Positions 33,317 through 43,371 are shown, counted from the first letter of the stretch. The stretch is DNA of 54,494 nt from Acinetobacter sp. UBA801 (GCA_002296655.1 DBIN01000060.1:1-54494), one strand, 5' to 3'. Program-made: numbers and translations. The notes: a model not told the origin generated them from the letters alone.

Positions 33317-34189
33317 TTACTCTAGGGTAATATTACTCCATAATTCATACATTTTCACTGCAGTGGAAAAATCACTGTTTTTTTCTGCACTTAAATTTGC
33401 TGCTTGAATCAGGCTTTGGGTTAAAGCTAGTACAGGTGCAGGCAACGCTGCTTCACGGACTAAATCTAATGCGATGCCTGTATCTTTAGCCAGTAAAGGT
33501 AAAGCAAAAGTATTTGGAAAAGCACGGTTCAGTACTCGCTGCGGCAAAATTATTTCCGTTACTGCACTTTTACCGCTCGAAGCATTAATACATTGCAAGG
33601 CCTGATTTAAGTTTACGCCATGTGCTTTTAAGGCGGTAAAACCTTCAGCTGCTGCACATAAACTCACAGCCATTAGCATATTATTGACTGCTTTTACTGC
33701 AAAGCCTGCGCCAGGTTCACCTACATGTTGAATTACTTTACCAAAAGCCTGAATTGCAGGTAGGGCTTTTTCAAAAGCAGCAGCTTTACCACCAATCATG
33801 ACTGTTAATGTCGCATTTTCTGCACCAATCGTTTGCCCACTTACAGGTGCATCTAAAAAGTCGACCTGATGTACTTCAAGTCGTTGTACTAATTTTTTAG
33901 CACTCTCAGGTACGCCACTGGTGCAATCGACCCATACTGAGCCTGCTTTCAGCTGAATTTGTGCAATTAGGTTTTCAACTTCAGTACTGGTGGGTAAGCA
34001 AGAAAAAATAATATCTGCTTGAACCGCTTGAGCCAATTCAACCGCTTGTGTGCCATATTCAGCAGCATGTTGCTCGGCTTTGGCAAAGTTACGATTCCAA
34101 ACATAGACCGTGTCAAAATGTTTAGGTAAATGTGCTGCCATGCGGTAGCCCATTGCGCCTAAGCCAATAAATGCAACAGATTGAATCAT
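33317..34189 (-). CDS. NAD(P)-dependent beta-hydroxyacid dehydrogenase (3-hydroxyisobutyrate dehydrogenase family)
   Basis: The 290-residue oxidoreductase has the dinucleotide-binding [10 protein letters not shown] at residues 8-17, the [19 protein letters not shown] substrate signature, and the catalytic lysine in [11 protein letters not shown]. Members oxidise 3-hydroxyisobutyrate, tartronate semialdehyde or glyoxylate derivatives; the substrate here is not determined. The gene lies 13 bases downstream of the PhaC-like hydrolase, so the two are likely co-transcribed. Confidence 0.88.
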   Translation of the reverse strand: MIQSVAFIGLGAMGYRMAAHLPKHFDTVYVWNRNFAKAEQHAAEYGTQAVELAQAVQADIIFSCLPTSTEVENLIAQIQLKAGSVWVDCTSGVPESAKKLVQRLEVHQVDFLDAPVSGQTIGAENATLTVMIGGKAAAFEKALPAIQAFGKVIQHVGEPGAGFAVKAVNNMLMAVSLCAAAEGFTALKAHGVNLNQALQCINASSGKSAVTEIILPQRVLNRAFPNTFALPLLAKDTGIALDLVREAALPAPVLALTQSLIQAANLSAEKNSDFSTAVKMYELWSNITLE

Positions 34190-34202
34190 GTTCTTGCTCT
34201 CT

Positions 34203-35297
34203 TTATCCGATTTTGCTGGATCGTTGTTCTAACCATGTGGTCAGTTTAGGCCAAAACGCATTGGCACTTTTTTGACTGGACATTAAACCTAAATGTCCAC
34301 CTGGAATAAGAGTAAACGTGACATCGCTACTACTTGTCAATTCACATAAAGGGTGAGCAGCTTCGGCTGTGACAATTTGATCGCTATCACCCGCACCGAC
34401 CAAAAGTGAACAATCAATATTTTTAAGTTCAATGGTATGTTGATTCAGTTGAATAGCGCCTTGTTTGAGTGGGTTTTGCAGCCATACATTCAATACCATG
34501 TCCTGATTAATCCCACCTGGATAATCAATCATATTATTTAAAAAATTGGCTAAGGTCGCGTTTTCATGCAAGGTTTGTAAGTCGTGCAGATTCGATAGCA
34601 TCTGTTTATTGCTTTCTAGCCATGCTCTAGGATCTAAAATTTTAAAACCAATCGCATTGATTAAACCTGGTGTATGAATTAAATGCTTGGGAATTTTTCC
34701 TGAATAAAAGGCATGTTGTAATTTAGGGTATTTAGAAATCAGCTGATTGGTCAGTTGAAAGAGTTTACCAAGTCGCCCCGAAGCATAACTATCTACAGGG
34801 CTGCCTAAAACCATAAGGTTTTTAATATGTGCGGGTTGTTGATCTGCCACATACAACATGGCAAATACCCCCGCCATACTCCAACCATGCAGTGAAATTT
34901 GTTCGACTTTGGCGTGTTGTAAAATGAGCTGAATGCAATTGGGGATTGCATCTTGAATAAAAGCCATAAAATTTAAATGACAATGTTGATAGGTCAATTG
35001 TCCCCAATCAACCAAATACACATCAAAACCGCTATGCTGAAAATGTTTCACCAAAGAGCGATAGGGATATAGGTCATAAATCGACATAGTAATTGCTAAA
35101 GGTGCAACAAAAACCAGCGGTTCTTTATATTGCTTATCTGGCGAAGCGTAATAGCGAATCTGCGCAAATTTATAACGTCCCACGATGTCGTATGGCGTGG
35201 TTTGTGAGAGCACCAAATCACGACTTTTAAACAGACGAATACTCAGGTTTTTTAGCTTTTTTCTGTATGGATTAAATTTGCGTTGTAGCTGATTCAT
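34203..35297 (-). CDS. PhaC-like alpha/beta hydrolase with serine nucleophile
   Basis: The 364-residue protein follows the layout of PHA synthase-like hydrolases (LVFVAPLAITMSIYDLYP, DVYLVDWGQ, then the nucleophile elbow). The elbow is HGWSMAG, with serine where true PHA synthases have cysteine. The predicted acid is Asp in GAGDSDQIV and the base His in GGHLGL. It is therefore more likely an esterase or depolymerase-like enzyme than a polymerase. The start is uncertain between ATG 35297 and GTG 35312. Confidence 0.8.
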   Translation of the reverse strand: MNQLQRKFNPYRKKLKNLSIRLFKSRDLVLSQTTPYDIVGRYKFAQIRYYASPDKQYKEPLVFVAPLAITMSIYDLYPYRSLVKHFQHSGFDVYLVDWGQLTYQHCHLNFMAFIQDAIPNCIQLILQHAKVEQISLHGWSMAGVFAMLYVADQQPAHIKNLMVLGSPVDSYASGRLGKLFQLTNQLISKYPKLQHAFYSGKIPKHLIHTPGLINAIGFKILDPRAWLESNKQMLSNLHDLQTLHENATLANFLNNMIDYPGGINQDMVLNVWLQNPLKQGAIQLNQHTIELKNIDCSLLVGAGDSDQIVTAEAAHPLCELTSSSDVTFTLIPGGHLGLMSSQKSANAFWPKLTTWLEQRSSKIG

Positions 35298-35447
35298 AAA
35301 GTGTTCTATCACACACGGCGCCGATTTGAATGAAGTCTAAACGATATTTATATATTTTACCTTGACCTTAAATGCGCTTGGCGCTCAAAATGTTGGCAAT
35401 TATTAACAAACAGGTCTTAGGACTAAGTTTAGGGCTGAGCAGTAAAG

Positions 35448-36635
35448 ATGAGTCAACACGACGACATTGAATATCAATTAGATACTTTGGCAATTCGTAC
35501 CGGACACAACCGTACAATTGAAGGCGAACACAGTGAGCCGATTTTTCTGACTTCATCATTTGTTTGTGAAAATGCTGCCGATGCAGCTGCAAAATTCTCA
35601 GGTGAAATTGAAGGCAACACCTACTCACGTTATACCAACCCAACCGTACAGGCTTTTGAAAAACGCTTGGCAGTATTAGATGGTGCGGAACGTGCGGTTG
35701 CGACCAGTTCGGGTATGGCGGCTGTTCATGCGATTACTTTGGCTTATCTTAAAGCGGGTGATCATGTGGTCTGTTCACGTGCGGTATTTGGCTCGATCAT
35801 TTCACTGTTTGAAAAATACGTGATGAAGTTTGGTATTGATGTCACTTTTGTTGATTTAGAAGATTTAGACAGCTGGAAACAAGCTATTCGTCCAAATACG
35901 CGTCTTTTATTTATTGAAACGCCATCGAATCCATTGGCACAAGTAGGCGATTTACAAGCCATTGCCGATATTGCACATGCAAATAATGCTTTATTTGCAG
36001 TTGATAACACCTTCTGTACCCCAGTTTTACAACAACCAATTAAATTTGGTGCTGACCTAATTATCTACTCATCGACCAAATATATTGATGGGCAGGGACG
36101 TGCTTTAGGCGGCGCTGTGGTGGGCAAAGATAAACTGGTTGAAGAAATCAACGGTGTGATTCGTACTTTGGGTAACTCATTAAGTCCATTTAACGCATGG
36201 ATTTTCTTAAAAGGTTTAGAAACTTTAAGCCTGCGGATGAAAGCACATTGCGCCAGTGCACAAAAACTTGCCGAGTGGCTAGATGCACATCCAAAAGTTG
36301 AAAAAGTGTATTATGCAGGTCTGCCGCATCATGCGGGGCATGAGTTGGCGAAAAAACAACAGTCTGGCTTTGGTGGTGTTGTATCTTTTGTGGTGAAAGG
36401 CGAGCGTGAAGGCGCGTGGACTGTGATTGACAACACACGCTTCCTATCTATCACCAGTAATTTGGGCGATGTAAAATCAACCATTACCCATCCTGCAACA
36501 ACATCGCATGGCAGAATGACCGCAGAAGCCAAACAAGCAGCAGGTATCAGCGAAGGTTTAATTCGTGTTTCTGTTGGCTTGGAAGATATTGATGATATTA
36601 TTCGCGACATCGAGCGCGGTTTAGACCTCATTTAA
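35448..36635 (+). CDS. metZ: O-succinylhomoserine sulfhydrylase
   Basis: The 395-residue PLP enzyme makes homocysteine from O-succinylhomoserine and sulfide in methionine synthesis. It has the Cys/Met metabolism PLP motif with Lys in YSSTKYIDGQGR, the NTYSRYTNPT segment and the EGLIRVSVGLED C-terminus. It is followed 31 bases later by ybaB. Upstream, TTGACC near 35370 may be a -35; no SAM riboswitch or MetJ box is evident. Confidence 0.93.
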   Translation: MSQHDDIEYQLDTLAIRTGHNRTIEGEHSEPIFLTSSFVCENAADAAAKFSGEIEGNTYSRYTNPTVQAFEKRLAVLDGAERAVATSSGMAAVHAITLAYLKAGDHVVCSRAVFGSIISLFEKYVMKFGIDVTFVDLEDLDSWKQAIRPNTRLLFIETPSNPLAQVGDLQAIADIAHANNALFAVDNTFCTPVLQQPIKFGADLIIYSSTKYIDGQGRALGGAVVGKDKLVEEINGVIRTLGNSLSPFNAWIFLKGLETLSLRMKAHCASAQKLAEWLDAHPKVEKVYYAGLPHHAGHELAKKQQSGFGGVVSFVVKGEREGAWTVIDNTRFLSITSNLGDVKSTITHPATTSHGRMTAEAKQAAGISEGLIRVSVGLEDIDDIIRDIERGLDLI

Positions 36636-36666
36636 AACTAAATAGATCATTTGTTCGGAGATTTTT

Positions 36667-36996
36667 ATGAACATTAATATGTTGATGCAGCAAGCGCAGC
36701 GCATGCAAAAAGAAGTGGAAAACAACATTAAAAAAGCCAAAGAAGAACTTGCACAAACTGAAGTGCATGCAGAAGCGGGTGGTGGTTTAGTGAAAGTGAC
36801 CATGACTTGCCGTAATGTGGTAAAACGCATTGAAATTAATCCTGAATTATTGCAAGACGATGCAGACATGATTGAAGATTTGATTGCCGCTGCAATGAAT
36901 GATGCAGCCCGTCAAGCCGAAGCAATTTCTGAAGAAAAAATGAAGTCTGCAAATTCAGGCATGGGTTTGCCACCAGGTTTGGCAGGTTTATTCTAA
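36667..36996 (+). CDS. ybaB: nucleoid-associated protein YbaB/EbfC
   Basis: The 109-residue protein has the YbaB pattern: a long N-terminal helix ([20 protein letters not shown]), then [15 protein letters not shown] and the C-terminal helix with [12 protein letters not shown]. It binds DNA non-specifically and is routinely encoded just before recR, as here (10 bases). CGGAG is 7 bases ahead of the ATG. Confidence 0.95.
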   Translation: MNINMLMQQAQRMQKEVENNIKKAKEELAQTEVHAEAGGGLVKVTMTCRNVVKRIEINPELLQDDADMIEDLIAAAMNDAARQAEAISEEKMKSANSGMGLPPGLAGLF

Positions 36997-37006
36997 GGAA
37001 CGGCGT

Positions 37007-37603
37007 ATGTTTAGTGATCGTTTTGATCAACTGGTACAAGCGCTACGCATTTTGCCAAGTGTTGGGCCAAAGTCGGCTCAACGCATGGCATTGCACCTGA
37101 TTATGAAAAATAGAGAAGGTGCAGTCGGTTTGGCTCATGCTTTGAACGAAGCCACAAGCTATATTCATGAATGTTCAATTTGTCACTCATTAACGGAAGA
37201 TGAGGTCTGCGATATTTGCGCCTCACATGATCGTGACGCACACTTACTTTGCGTGGTGGAATCTCCAGCCGATGTCATGGCGATTGAGCAAAGTGGAAGT
37301 TTCCGTGGCAAATACCATGTTTTAGGTGGGCACTTATCACCTTTAGATGGAATTGGGCCTGACGAAATTGGTATTCCGTACTTGGTTCAGCGTTTAAGCA
37401 ATGGCAACATTAGCGAAGTCATTTTGGCGACCAATGCAACTGTAGAAGGTCAGGCGACAGCACACTATTTAGTCGAAGCGACTAAACATTTGCCTGTGCA
37501 GATGACTCGTATTGCGCAAGGTGTGCCGCAAGGTGGCGAGCTTGAATATGTCGATAGTCATACGTTAAGTCAGGCGGTGCATAATCGGATGCGAATGAAA
37601 TAA
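37007..37603 (+). CDS. recR: recombination mediator RecR
   Basis: The 198-residue protein acts with RecO and RecF to load RecA at gaps. It has the helix-hairpin-helix at the start (LRILPSVGPKSAQRMALHL), the four-cysteine zinc motif CSICHSLTEDEVCDIC, a TOPRIM segment LLCVVESPADVMAIE and the C-terminal GGELEYVDSHTL. It is coupled to ybaB and followed by a perfect 11-bp terminator stem. Confidence 0.97.
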   Translation: MFSDRFDQLVQALRILPSVGPKSAQRMALHLIMKNREGAVGLAHALNEATSYIHECSICHSLTEDEVCDICASHDRDAHLLCVVESPADVMAIEQSGSFRGKYHVLGGHLSPLDGIGPDEIGIPYLVQRLSNGNISEVILATNATVEGQATAHYLVEATKHLPVQMTRIAQGVPQGGELEYVDSHTLSQAVHNRMRMK

Positions 37604-37622
37604 GCATTTAGATGCTTATTTC
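37597..37622 (+). terminator. terminator-like hairpin after recR
   Basis: GAAATAAGCAT and ATGCTTATTTC form an 11-bp stem around TTAG, overlapping the recR stop. The T-tract is part of the stem and short. The rest of 37623-37861 contains no gene, only AT-rich sequence with possible rnd promoter elements (TTGACT near 37754). Confidence 0.6.
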
Positions 37623-37861
37623 ATATGATTTATGTGAGCTTTATTTGAATGGTCATCTGATCAATCATTCACTAAAAGGATTACTTGCATTCAAAGGCAA
37701 TAAAAAATCAAATTAAGATAAAAAACGATAAAAAATTTAATATTTCACGGTATTGACTTGGAAATTAGATAAACATTGAAAATACTGGACATATTTTTAT
37801 AGCTAAATACTATTTAATGTTTAAAATGAAGCCCTAGAGAATCCTGTTTTACCTGCTCGCT

Positions 37862-39004
37862 ATGTTCCAATTTATTCATCAACAAAAAGACTTTGAAAAT
37901 GTCTTGGCATTAATGAGCCAAAACAGCACTTATGGTTTAGACACCGAATTTATTAAAGTTGATACTTTATGGCCAAAATTGGGCGTATTCCAGATTAATG
38001 TCAATGATCAGATTTATTTGTTAGATGGGACTTCGTTAAATTTAAGTGCATTTTGGGAAAAATTGTTTAAAGCGCAGCAAAATATTTTTCATGCCTGCGG
38101 CGAAGATATTGATTTAATTTATCATTATGCGCAGAAAAAAAACTTGAATAACGTGTTTGATACCCAAGTAGGGATGTCATTTTTAGGGCATGGTTTACAA
38201 GTCAGCTATCAAAATGCTTTAAAAACCATGCTCAATGTCGATATTGATAAAGGGCAAACCCGCTCAGACTGGCTTGCACGTCCGTTGTCCGATGAACAGT
38301 TAAATTATGCTGCCAATGACGTGCTGTATTTAATGCAATTGGCAGATAAGGTACAAACAGACTTAAAACAACATTATTTACTGGATTTTGCACATGAAGA
38401 TTGCCGCAATTTAACTCAGGAAATTGGTGAAGAAACACCGTTAGAGTTGTTGTATCAGGATGTGGGCAATTATCGTCATTCACGCCGTCAACTCATGCAA
38501 TTACAACAGTTAGCTGTTTGGCGTGAGCAAATGGTGAAAGCCTTAAACCAACCACGCAGTTTTATTTTGCGCAACTCTACCATGTTGGATTTAGTCGAAA
38601 AAAATCCTAAAAATCAGTTCCAGCTCAGCAACATTAAAGATTTACGCCCGCATATTGTGCGTGAACATGGCAAAACCATTTTAGATTTAATTAAATATCT
38701 GCCTGATCAATCACAATGGCCATTGCGTATGGCGCGCCCAATTCGCCATTCTTCAAAAGAAGTGGGTGAAAATGTAGAACAGGTCATTCAGCGCGCAGTA
38801 CAGGAAACTCAAATTCCAAAAGAAGTTTTATTGCGAAAAAAATGGCTGAATGCACTTTATCAACATGTGGTTTTTCATAACGATGAGCAAGATTTACCCA
38901 ACTATTTGTTAGGTTGGCGTTATGAATTATTAACCCGTCCTTTAATTGAAGTTTTGCATGCTGATCAGTCTTATTTGTCAGGTCAGATGAGAGTTGCTGA
39001 ATAA
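37862..39004 (+). CDS. rnd: ribonuclease D
   Basis: The 380-residue 3'-5' exonuclease trims tRNA precursors. The DEDD residues are in GLDTEFIKVDT, HACGEDIDLI and LNYAANDVLYL, with the SDWLARPLSDEQ segment between. One or two HRDC domains occupy the C-terminal half (VWREQMVKALNQPRSFI). rnd followed by ycgL is a known gammaproteobacterial neighbourhood. Confidence 0.94.
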   Translation: MFQFIHQQKDFENVLALMSQNSTYGLDTEFIKVDTLWPKLGVFQINVNDQIYLLDGTSLNLSAFWEKLFKAQQNIFHACGEDIDLIYHYAQKKNLNNVFDTQVGMSFLGHGLQVSYQNALKTMLNVDIDKGQTRSDWLARPLSDEQLNYAANDVLYLMQLADKVQTDLKQHYLLDFAHEDCRNLTQEIGEETPLELLYQDVGNYRHSRRQLMQLQQLAVWREQMVKALNQPRSFILRNSTMLDLVEKNPKNQFQLSNIKDLRPHIVREHGKTILDLIKYLPDQSQWPLRMARPIRHSSKEVGENVEQVIQRAVQETQIPKEVLLRKKWLNALYQHVVFHNDEQDLPNYLLGWRYELLTRPLIEVLHADQSYLSGQMRVAE

Positions 39005-39171
39005 CCCAGACTGATCTTCGTTTAAATACAGCAGTTTTTACATCAAAATGGATGAATTTTCACGTCATTCTTTGTTTGAGAATAAACATAGACCAATGCG
39101 TTAATAATGGTTAATGTATCTCGGTTTTTTTTGTTGTATCCTTTGCCTGAGTTTTTAGAGTTTTGTTGTTT

Positions 39172-39480
39172 ATGCACTGTTCAATTTATAAGTCGAGCAA
39201 AAAAGATGAGATGTATTTATACATCGCCCGTCCTGAGCAAACTGAAGATCAAGCAGAAGCGTTTGACCCGCTTGAAGTATTACCTGAGCCAATGCGAGTT
39301 GCATTTGGTCGTGCGACATTTGTAATGGATTTGGAATTATCTGAAAGCCGCAAGTTGGCACGTGTGAATGTTTTGCACGTTATGGATTCTATTCAAACAC
39401 GTGGTTTCTTTATTCAAGTACCGCCAGAAGGTTTAATTAATCCAAACGCTGTGGAACCAGAAGGCTTACGCGGTGCATAA
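39172..39480 (+). CDS. ycgL: YcgL-domain protein
   Basis: The 102-residue protein starts [20 protein letters not shown], the conserved N-terminus of the YcgL family, which is why ATG 39172 is preferred over the codon at 39163. It also has [16 protein letters not shown] and ends in a proline-rich tail. The family's role is unclear; members are found next to rnd. Only 21 bases separate it from the membrane protein that follows. Confidence 0.92.
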   Translation: MHCSIYKSSKKDEMYLYIARPEQTEDQAEAFDPLEVLPEPMRVAFGRATFVMDLELSESRKLARVNVLHVMDSIQTRGFFIQVPPEGLINPNAVEPEGLRGA

Positions 39481-39501
39481 CCTTTGTTCAGGAGTTGAGA
39501 A

Positions 39502-39885
39502 ATGAATAGCGTGATGACTGGATTGGATTCAATTCCTGAAACTGCAATTGCTGTTTCTATTTACTTATTGGGAAGTGCCATTATTTTGTGGTGTTGGTAT
39601 GAAATTGCCAAACGCTTGCCAAACCCATTAGGTGGTATCACTTGGATTGTGCTGTTTGCAATTTTACTTACCCCCACAGTATCTGAAGGCAGCAATGCAG
39701 CACTTGCCCCAGCCATCTTTGGACTTCTTTTTGGTGTTTTAACCAAAGAAATGCCATTGGTTTGGTCTAATTTATCTGCCATTTTATTTGTGATCGGTCT
39801 TGGTTTGTTGGTCGGCTATTTCTGGTCAAGATACCGTCTTAAACAAACGACTTATACAGCCAACAAAAACACCTCACCACTGTAA
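39502..39885 (+). CDS. small inner-membrane protein
   Basis: The 127-residue protein has three hydrophobic segments (about residues 16-36, 44-77 and 91-112) and a short charged C-terminus. No family is recognised. It is the second gene of a tight cluster with ycgL, a MoxR ATPase and a VWA protein (gaps of 21, 22 and 14 bases), so it is co-transcribed and may anchor or assist the MoxR-VWA pair. Confidence 0.75.
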   Translation: MNSVMTGLDSIPETAIAVSIYLLGSAIILWCWYEIAKRLPNPLGGITWIVLFAILLTPTVSEGSNAALAPAIFGLLFGVLTKEMPLVWSNLSAILFVIGLGLLVGYFWSRYRLKQTTYTANKNTSPL

Positions 39886-39907
39886 CTAAAACAATTAAGG
39901 TAAAATC

Positions 39908-40759
39908 ATGTCTGTTGATACGCAACAATTTTCAGGTACAGATCAGTACATTGCGACTGATAGTTTAAAACTTGCTGTTAAAGCCGCACGTGCTTTGCAA
40001 AAACCACTTTTGGTGAAAGGTGAGCCGGGTACAGGTAAAACCTTATTGGCTGAGCAGGTGGCTCAAAGTTTAGGTTTGAAACTGATTACATGGCACATTA
40101 AATCGACCACTAAAGCGCAGCAAGGTTTATACGAATATGATGCAGTGTCGCGTTTGCGTGACAGCCAATTGGGCGATGACCGTGTATATGACATTAAAAA
40201 CTATATTAAACCTGGAAAATTGTGGGAAGCATTTACTAGCTCAGAGCGCTGTGTGTTGTTGATTGATGAGATTGACAAGGCAGATATTGAATTCCCAAAT
40301 GACCTGCTGCATGAACTTGATAAAATGTCGTTTTATGTTTATGAAACAGGCGAAACCATTACCGCAACACAACGTCCAATCGTGATCATCACTTCTAATA
40401 ATGAAAAAGAACTGCCAGACGCTTTTTTACGTCGCTGTTTCTTCCATTATATTGATTTCCCAGATGAAGCGACCATGCGCGATATTATCGATGTGCATTT
40501 CCCTAATATTTCAAGCAGCTTGGTTTCAGAAGCTTTACAAGTTTTCTTTAAATTACGCCAAGTTCCCGGCTTAAAAAAACCACCATCTACGTCTGAACTC
40601 ATTGATTGGTTAAGCCTATTGATGGCAGATGACATGCCTGAAGATATTTTGCGTCATAGTGATAAAAGCAAAGCCATTCCGCCTTTATACGGCGCATTAA
40701 TCAAAAATGAACAAGATGTGCAATTGCTTGAGCGTTTAGCCTTTATGTCGCGCCGTTAA
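39908..40759 (+). CDS. MoxR-family AAA+ ATPase
   Basis: The 283-residue ATPase has Walker A GEPGTGKT (residues 38-45), Walker B VLLIDEIDKAD, and sensor 1 IVIITSNNEKELPDAFLRRC (arginine finger region). MoxR proteins act as chaperones that insert cofactors or remodel complexes together with VWA-domain partners, and such a partner follows after 14 bases. Confidence 0.92.
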   Translation: MSVDTQQFSGTDQYIATDSLKLAVKAARALQKPLLVKGEPGTGKTLLAEQVAQSLGLKLITWHIKSTTKAQQGLYEYDAVSRLRDSQLGDDRVYDIKNYIKPGKLWEAFTSSERCVLLIDEIDKADIEFPNDLLHELDKMSFYVYETGETITATQRPIVIITSNNEKELPDAFLRRCFFHYIDFPDEATMRDIIDVHFPNISSSLVSEALQVFFKLRQVPGLKKPPSTSELIDWLSLLMADDMPEDILRHSDKSKAIPPLYGALIKNEQDVQLLERLAFMSRR

Positions 40760-40773
40760 GGGAGGACAACGCC

Positions 40774-41961
40774 ATGTTTGTGCGCTTGTTTTATACCTTG
40801 CGACGCTACGGTGTACCTGTCACCACACGTGAATTGATCGACTTAAATCAGGCAGTGGCATCGGGTTTGGTTTTTGCAGACCAAGATGAATTCTATCAAC
40901 TTGTTAAAACTGTCATGGTTAAAGATGAGCGTTTTTTTGACAAGTTTGACCGTGCCATGAAAGACTATTTTGATGGCATTTCCAATTTCGATTTAGATGA
41001 TTTACTCCAGCAAGTTCATCAATTGCCCAAAGATTGGTTTGACTTAGAACTGCTAGAAAAAAATCTAACGCCAGAACAACGCGAAGAGCTGAAAAAAGCA
41101 GGTTCTTTAGAAGAATTGATGAAAATGCTGGAAGAGCGTTTACGCGAACAGCATAAAAAACATCAGGGCGGCAACCGTATGATAGGTACGGGTGGCACAT
41201 CACCCTTTGGTGCTTTTGGAGATCATCCCGAAGGGGTACGCATTGGTGGGCCTGGACGTAAGCGTTCTGCTGTTAAAGTCTGGGAGCAGCGTCAGTATCG
41301 AAATTTAGACGATGAACAGATTTTAGGTACGCGACAAATGCAATTGGCACTGCGCCGTTTGCGTAAATTTGCCCGTCAAGGCGCAGCTGAAGAACTAGAT
41401 GTTGATGGCACTATCCGCGAAACTGCCAAACAGGGCATTTTAGATGTGCAATTGATGCCAGAACGTCGTAATCGCGTCAAAGTGTTGATGTTGTTTGATG
41501 TGGGGGGCTCGATGGATGCGCACATCGCCCAATGTGAAAAACTGTTTAGTGCGGCTAAAACTGAATTTAAAACCCTCGAATATTTTTATTTCCACAACTG
41601 TTTATACGACTATGTTTGGAAAGACAATGTACGCCGTAGCAGTACCCGTATGAATACATGGGATTTATTTAATACCTATGGACGCGACTATCGGGTAATT
41701 GTGGTCGGTGATGCGAGTATGGCTCCTTATGAGCTGAATTCGATTGGGGGTTCGGTGGAATATATGAATGATGAAGCAGGACAAGTGTGGCTACAACGTC
41801 TGCGTCAGCATTTTGAAAAAACCGCATGGCTGAATCCTGAACAGGAAGGTTATTGGCATTACACACATACCATCGGTTTAATTCGACAAATTTTTGAAAA
41901 TCATATGTACCCAATGACTTTAAAAGGCATTGAAGATATGACGAAATATTTGGCGCGATAA
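40774..41961 (+). CDS. VWA-domain protein of the CoxE family
   Basis: The 395-residue protein is the partner of the MoxR ATPase. The C-terminal VWA domain contains the MIDAS motif DVGGSMDAH near residue 245. The N-terminal region is helical and charged (KNLTPEQREELKKAGSLEEL). CoxE-like proteins take part in metallo-enzyme maturation, so this pair may serve an unidentified metalloprotein. GGGAGGA sits 7 bases before the ATG. Confidence 0.9.
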   Translation: MFVRLFYTLRRYGVPVTTRELIDLNQAVASGLVFADQDEFYQLVKTVMVKDERFFDKFDRAMKDYFDGISNFDLDDLLQQVHQLPKDWFDLELLEKNLTPEQREELKKAGSLEELMKMLEERLREQHKKHQGGNRMIGTGGTSPFGAFGDHPEGVRIGGPGRKRSAVKVWEQRQYRNLDDEQILGTRQMQLALRRLRKFARQGAAEELDVDGTIRETAKQGILDVQLMPERRNRVKVLMLFDVGGSMDAHIAQCEKLFSAAKTEFKTLEYFYFHNCLYDYVWKDNVRRSSTRMNTWDLFNTYGRDYRVIVVGDASMAPYELNSIGGSVEYMNDEAGQVWLQRLRQHFEKTAWLNPEQEGYWHYTHTIGLIRQIFENHMYPMTLKGIEDMTKYLAR

Positions 41962-41975
41962 GCGCCAATTTTTTC
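41950..41975 (+). terminator. terminator of the ycgL-moxR-VWA operon
   Basis: TTGGCGC and GCGCCAA form a 7-bp stem around GATAA, followed by TTTTTT. The left arm overlaps the VWA stop codon. Confidence 0.85.
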
Positions 41976-42070
41976 ATTAACTATTATCAATTTCAGTCAA
42001 AATATTGCGTGTGTATTGATGAAATACCAATACGATAAGCAACGTGAATTTCAATTTAAGGGGGATTGAG

Positions 42071-43279
42071 ATGGAACATCAAATCAATGGCATCGCATTA
42101 CCGAACGAAGAAGTTTTTTTCGGGCAATATGGCGGGCAGTTTATTCCACCGCATTTAAAAGTAGCCATGGATGAAATTAAGCTTGCTTATGAGGAAATTC
42201 GTAAAACGGCAGAATTTCAAAATGAATTAAAAGATTTATTTGCCAATTATGTAGGTCGCCCAAGTCCTTTGTTTCATGCAAAGCGTTTATCTGAGCAGTT
42301 GGGTGGTGCGCAAATTTATTTAAAACGTGAAGATTTAAATCATACGGGTGCACATAAAATCAATCACTGTTTAGGTGAAGCATTGCTAGCCAAATATATG
42401 GGTAAAACCAAAGTTATTGCAGAAACAGGTGCGGGACAACATGGTGTAGCATTGGCAACAGCATGTGCCCTTGTGGGTATTCCGTGTGAAATTAACATGG
42501 GACAGGTCGATATTGAAAAAGAACATCCAAACGTCGTGAAAATGAAAATTTTAGGTGCCAACCTGATATCAGTCACACGTGGTACAGCGACTTTAAAAGA
42601 TGCTGTAGACAGTGCTTTTGAAGAATACTTAAAAGACCCGAAAAACTATATTTATGCAATTGGTTCAGTGGTTGGCCCACATCCATTTCCAAAAATGGTA
42701 CGTGATTTCCAGGCAATTATTGGTGATGAAATTAAAATGCAAAGCCAAGAACGTTTTGGGGTAAGTCCAGATTACATCGTGGCATGTGTGGGCGGTGGTT
42801 CAAACGCAGTGGGTGCATTTACTGCTTTCTTAAATGATCCTGAAGTTAAGCTTGTGGGTGTAGAACCTGCAGGGCATGGTTTAGATACAGATCAGCATTC
42901 AGCAACCTTAACTTTGGGTAAACCTGGTCAGTTACACGGCATGGCGTGTTATGTGCTTGAAGATGAACAGGGTGAGCCATTGCCAGTCCATTCAATTGCT
43001 TCGGGTTTGGATTATCCTGGTGTAGGGCCACAACATAGCTTTTTAAAAGATATTGGTCGCGTGGAATATTCAACAGCAACAGACCAAGAATGTTTAGATG
43101 CCTTTATGACCTTGTCACGTGTAGAGGGGATTGTACCTGCTTTGGAAAGTTCACATGCGGTAGCGTGGGCCTTGCGTGAAGCACCAAAAATGGCAAGAGA
43201 CGTGAAAATTGTAGTTAATCTTTCAGGTCGTGGTGATAAAGACTCAGACTATGTAGCAGAAAAATTAGGTTTGAACTAA
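42071..43279 (+). CDS. trpB: stand-alone tryptophan synthase beta subunit-like enzyme
   Basis: The 402-residue PLP enzyme has the TrpB signature [20 protein letters not shown] (PLP lysine in AHKIN), the catalytic Glu in [11 protein letters not shown], the phosphate loop VGGGSNAVG and NLSGRGDKD. It is a TrpB paralogue that differs in places from the usual chain, with no trpA nearby. ATG 42071 has GGGGGA 9 bases upstream; a GTG at 42044 would add nine residues. It may make tryptophan from indole and serine alone or act on another beta-substitution. Confidence 0.88.
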   Translation: MEHQINGIALPNEEVFFGQYGGQFIPPHLKVAMDEIKLAYEEIRKTAEFQNELKDLFANYVGRPSPLFHAKRLSEQLGGAQIYLKREDLNHTGAHKINHCLGEALLAKYMGKTKVIAETGAGQHGVALATACALVGIPCEINMGQVDIEKEHPNVVKMKILGANLISVTRGTATLKDAVDSAFEEYLKDPKNYIYAIGSVVGPHPFPKMVRDFQAIIGDEIKMQSQERFGVSPDYIVACVGGGSNAVGAFTAFLNDPEVKLVGVEPAGHGLDTDQHSATLTLGKPGQLHGMACYVLEDEQGEPLPVHSIASGLDYPGVGPQHSFLKDIGRVEYSTATDQECLDAFMTLSRVEGIVPALESSHAVAWALREAPKMARDVKIVVNLSGRGDKDSDYVAEKLGLN

Positions 43280-43299
43280 TTTTACTGAATATGAAAAAA

Positions 43300-43330
43300 C
43301 GCCTAAATGTGTAAGTTTAGGCGGTTTTTA
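43300..43330 (+). terminator. terminator of trpB
   Basis: CGCCTAAA and TTTAGGCG form an 8-bp stem around an 8-base loop, followed by GTTTTTA. Confidence 0.85.
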
Positions 43331-43371
43331 TTTATCTTTATTTATATTTTTCAGGTTGAAAATACAGTTAC

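Noticed and set aside
35313..35447. Possible SAM riboswitch or MetJ box before metZ
   Set aside because: I found neither a recognisable riboswitch core nor tandem MetJ-like repeats.
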